Source: Candidatus Caldipriscus sp. T1.2
Lineage (GTDB): Bacteria > Hydrothermota > Hydrothermia > LBFQ01
DNA length: 5,669 nucleotides
Direction: 5' to 3'
Assembly (NCBI GenBank): GCA_000980735.1
Contig: LBFQ01000064.1
Span: forward strand, 12,403 to 18,071
In this document: positions 4,489 to 5,669 of the stretch, one piece after another
Layout: each line of letters starts with the position of its first letter
Position numbering within the stretch: the stretch's first letter is position 1
Position numbers and translations under genes: made by a program
Notes under the pieces: model-generated
Told to the model about the DNA's origin: nothing
Databases searched by the model: none
The model's input: only the letters and a program-made list of their open reading frames with translations

Positions 4489-5669
4489 GGAAAATTTCCC
4501 ATCCCTAAAAGGTTCCGAGGTATATCTCGACTCCGCCGCAACCTCCCTAAAACCAAGATCCGTAATATCCGCGGTGAGAATGTACGAGGAGGAGTTCCCA
4601 GTAAATGTCCATAGGGGTGCATACCCCTGGGCGGAGAGGGCGACGGAGGAGTACGAGAAAGCCCGAGCGAAGGTTGCAAAACTCATAAACGCAAAGGCAG
4701 AGGAGGTTATATTCACAAAAAACGCAACAGAAGCCATAAACCTCGCCGCAAAGATCCTTGAAAAGTATATAAATCCGGGGGACAAGATTTTGGTGAGCAT
4801 ACTTGAACACCATGCGAACTTTTTGCCCTGGATGAACTTGGCGAGGAAAAAGGGGGCGAATTTTGAAGTGATTGATATTACGGATGATGGGTTTTTGGAT
4901 ATGGAGGATTTTCGGAGGAAGCTGGATAAGAGGGTGAAGGTTTTGGCAATTACTATGGCATCAAACGTCCTCGGCGTAATACCACCGTTGAGGGAGGTAA
5001 TCAAGGAGGCGAAGGAAGTTTCCGCCTTCGTAGTTTTGGATGGGGCACAGTATGTACCACATCATCCCATAAACGTGGGAAGCTTGGGGGCGGATTTTGT
5101 GGCATTTTCGGGGCATAAGATGTTTGGACCTTCGGGAACTGGGGTACTTTGGGGGAAAATTGAGATTTTGGAGGATGGGGAACCATTAATTTTGGGAGGT
5201 AGTATGATAAAAGAGGTTTATATTGACGATTTTATTATGGCGGAAAGTCCCCAGAGGTACGAGGCCGGAACGCCAAACATAGGCGGGGTGATAGGCTTGG
5301 GTTATGCGGTGGATTTTATAAACGAAATAGGATACGATTTTATTGAAAATTACGAAAGGAAACTTACGGAATATCTCTACTTCTCCCTGAAGGGTATAAA
5401 GGGGGTTGAAGTTTACGGTCCTGAGCCAAAATTCAGGACCTCCCTCGTATCCTTTAATGTCAAGGGGGTTCATCCCCACGATGTAGCTTGGTATTTGGGA
5501 TTGGAGGGGATCATGGTCAGATCGGGGGGCCATTGCGCCCATCCTTTACATCAAAGGCTAAGGATCCCTTACAACCAAAGCGTCAGGGCAAGCCTATCCG
5601 TATTCAACCTAACCGAGGATATAGATAGGTTGGTAGAGGGTATAGAGAAGGTCAAGTTTGCCTTTAAGG
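4436..5669 (+). CDS. sufS: SufS-type (group II) cysteine desulfurase, 3' partial
   Basis: A PLP enzyme that takes sulfur from cysteine as an enzyme-bound persulfide, releasing alanine, for Fe-S clusters and other sulfur compounds. 411 codons are visible with no stop; SufS is usually 400-415 aa, so only the last few residues are missing. The motifs run in family order: YLDSAAT (about residues 31-37), NVHRGAYPW, EHHANFLPW with H125/H126 stacking on PLP, DGAQ with D202 and Q205, SGHKMFGPSG with the PLP-binding lysine K228, EAGTPNIGGVIGLG, and VRSGGHCAHPL with catalytic C367. The short loop at that Cys places it in group II, needing a SufE- or SufU-like acceptor. ATG 4436 overlaps the SlyD-like gene by 53 bp; GTG 4451 is an alternative, and both give the normal N-terminus. 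GGAGGAGG at 4459-4466 is Shine-Dalgarno-like but followed only by ATT 4472 in frame. It is co-directional with slyD, probably one operon. Confidence 0.94.
   Translation, partial: MKSHPVSAEEVAIARKIRENFPSLKGSEVYLDSAATSLKPRSVISAVRMYEEEFPVNVHRGAYPWAERATEEYEKARAKVAKLINAKAEEVIFTKNATEAINLAAKILEKYINPGDKILVSILEHHANFLPWMNLARKKGANFEVIDITDDGFLDMEDFRRKLDKRVKVLAITMASNVLGVIPPLREVIKEAKEVSAFVVLDGAQYVPHHPINVGSLGADFVAFSGHKMFGPSGTGVLWGKIEILEDGEPLILGGSMIKEVYIDDFIMAESPQRYEAGTPNIGGVIGLGYAVDFINEIGYDFIENYERKLTEYLYFSLKGIKGVEVYGPEPKFRTSLVSFNVKGVHPHDVAWYLGLEGIMVRSGGHCAHPLHQRLRIPYNQSVRASLSVFNLTEDIDRLVEGIEKVKFAFK

Noticed and set aside
4402..5004. 200-codon minus-strand open frame
   Set aside because: It lies opposite the desulfurase, whose frame carries all family motifs; the minus-strand protein has no recognisable domain.
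1..5669. CRISPR array, insertion sequence, toxin-antitoxin or defence genes
   Set aside because: No regularly spaced direct repeats, transposase or integrase motifs, or attachment-like duplications of the tRNA 3' end were seen by eye.

Overview
The window suggests a thermophilic or thermophile-derived diderm bacterium. An outer-membrane beta-barrel protein ending in Phe and a periplasmic-type small protein point to two membranes. Codon use is rich in AGG/AGA and ATA, proteins are rich in Glu/Lys, and TTG is used as a start. No marker here fixes the phylum. A deep-branching hot-spring or hydrothermal lineage is my guess, not something the sequence shows.

Layout: (1) positions 1-1287 hold the C-terminal part of an outer-membrane beta-barrel protein whose start lies upstream of the window. 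(2) A complete type II tRNA-Ser with anticodon GCU follows at 1313-1403, with a T7 tract right after it. (3) A rightward cluster at about 1412-2806 holds a short unrecognised gene with an apparent frameshift, uppP (undecaprenyl-diphosphate phosphatase, for cell-wall lipid carrier recycling) and a small exported protein with two cysteines. (4) On the minus strand at 2793-3779 is a zinc-type medium-chain dehydrogenase, convergent with and overlapping the small exported gene by 14 bp. (5) A 45-bp divergent gap at 3780-3824 holds near-symmetric promoter-like boxes. (6) A rightward operon from 3825 to the window end encodes an unrecognised 65-aa protein, a SlyD-like FKBP peptidyl-prolyl isomerase with a Cys-rich tail (broken by an apparent one-base deletion), and a SufS-type cysteine desulfurase running off the end.

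How the genes relate: the last operon pairs a metal-binding chaperone/prolyl isomerase with the enzyme that mobilises sulfur from cysteine, suggesting a link to Fe-S or metalloprotein maturation; this is inferred from context. The rest are ordinary housekeeping or envelope genes. I found no mobile element, CRISPR array or defence system. The items most worth a second look are two apparent frameshifts, both repaired by adding one T, the compact symmetric divergent promoter with little or no 5' leader, and an Asp replacing the usual catalytic-zinc Cys in the dehydrogenase.
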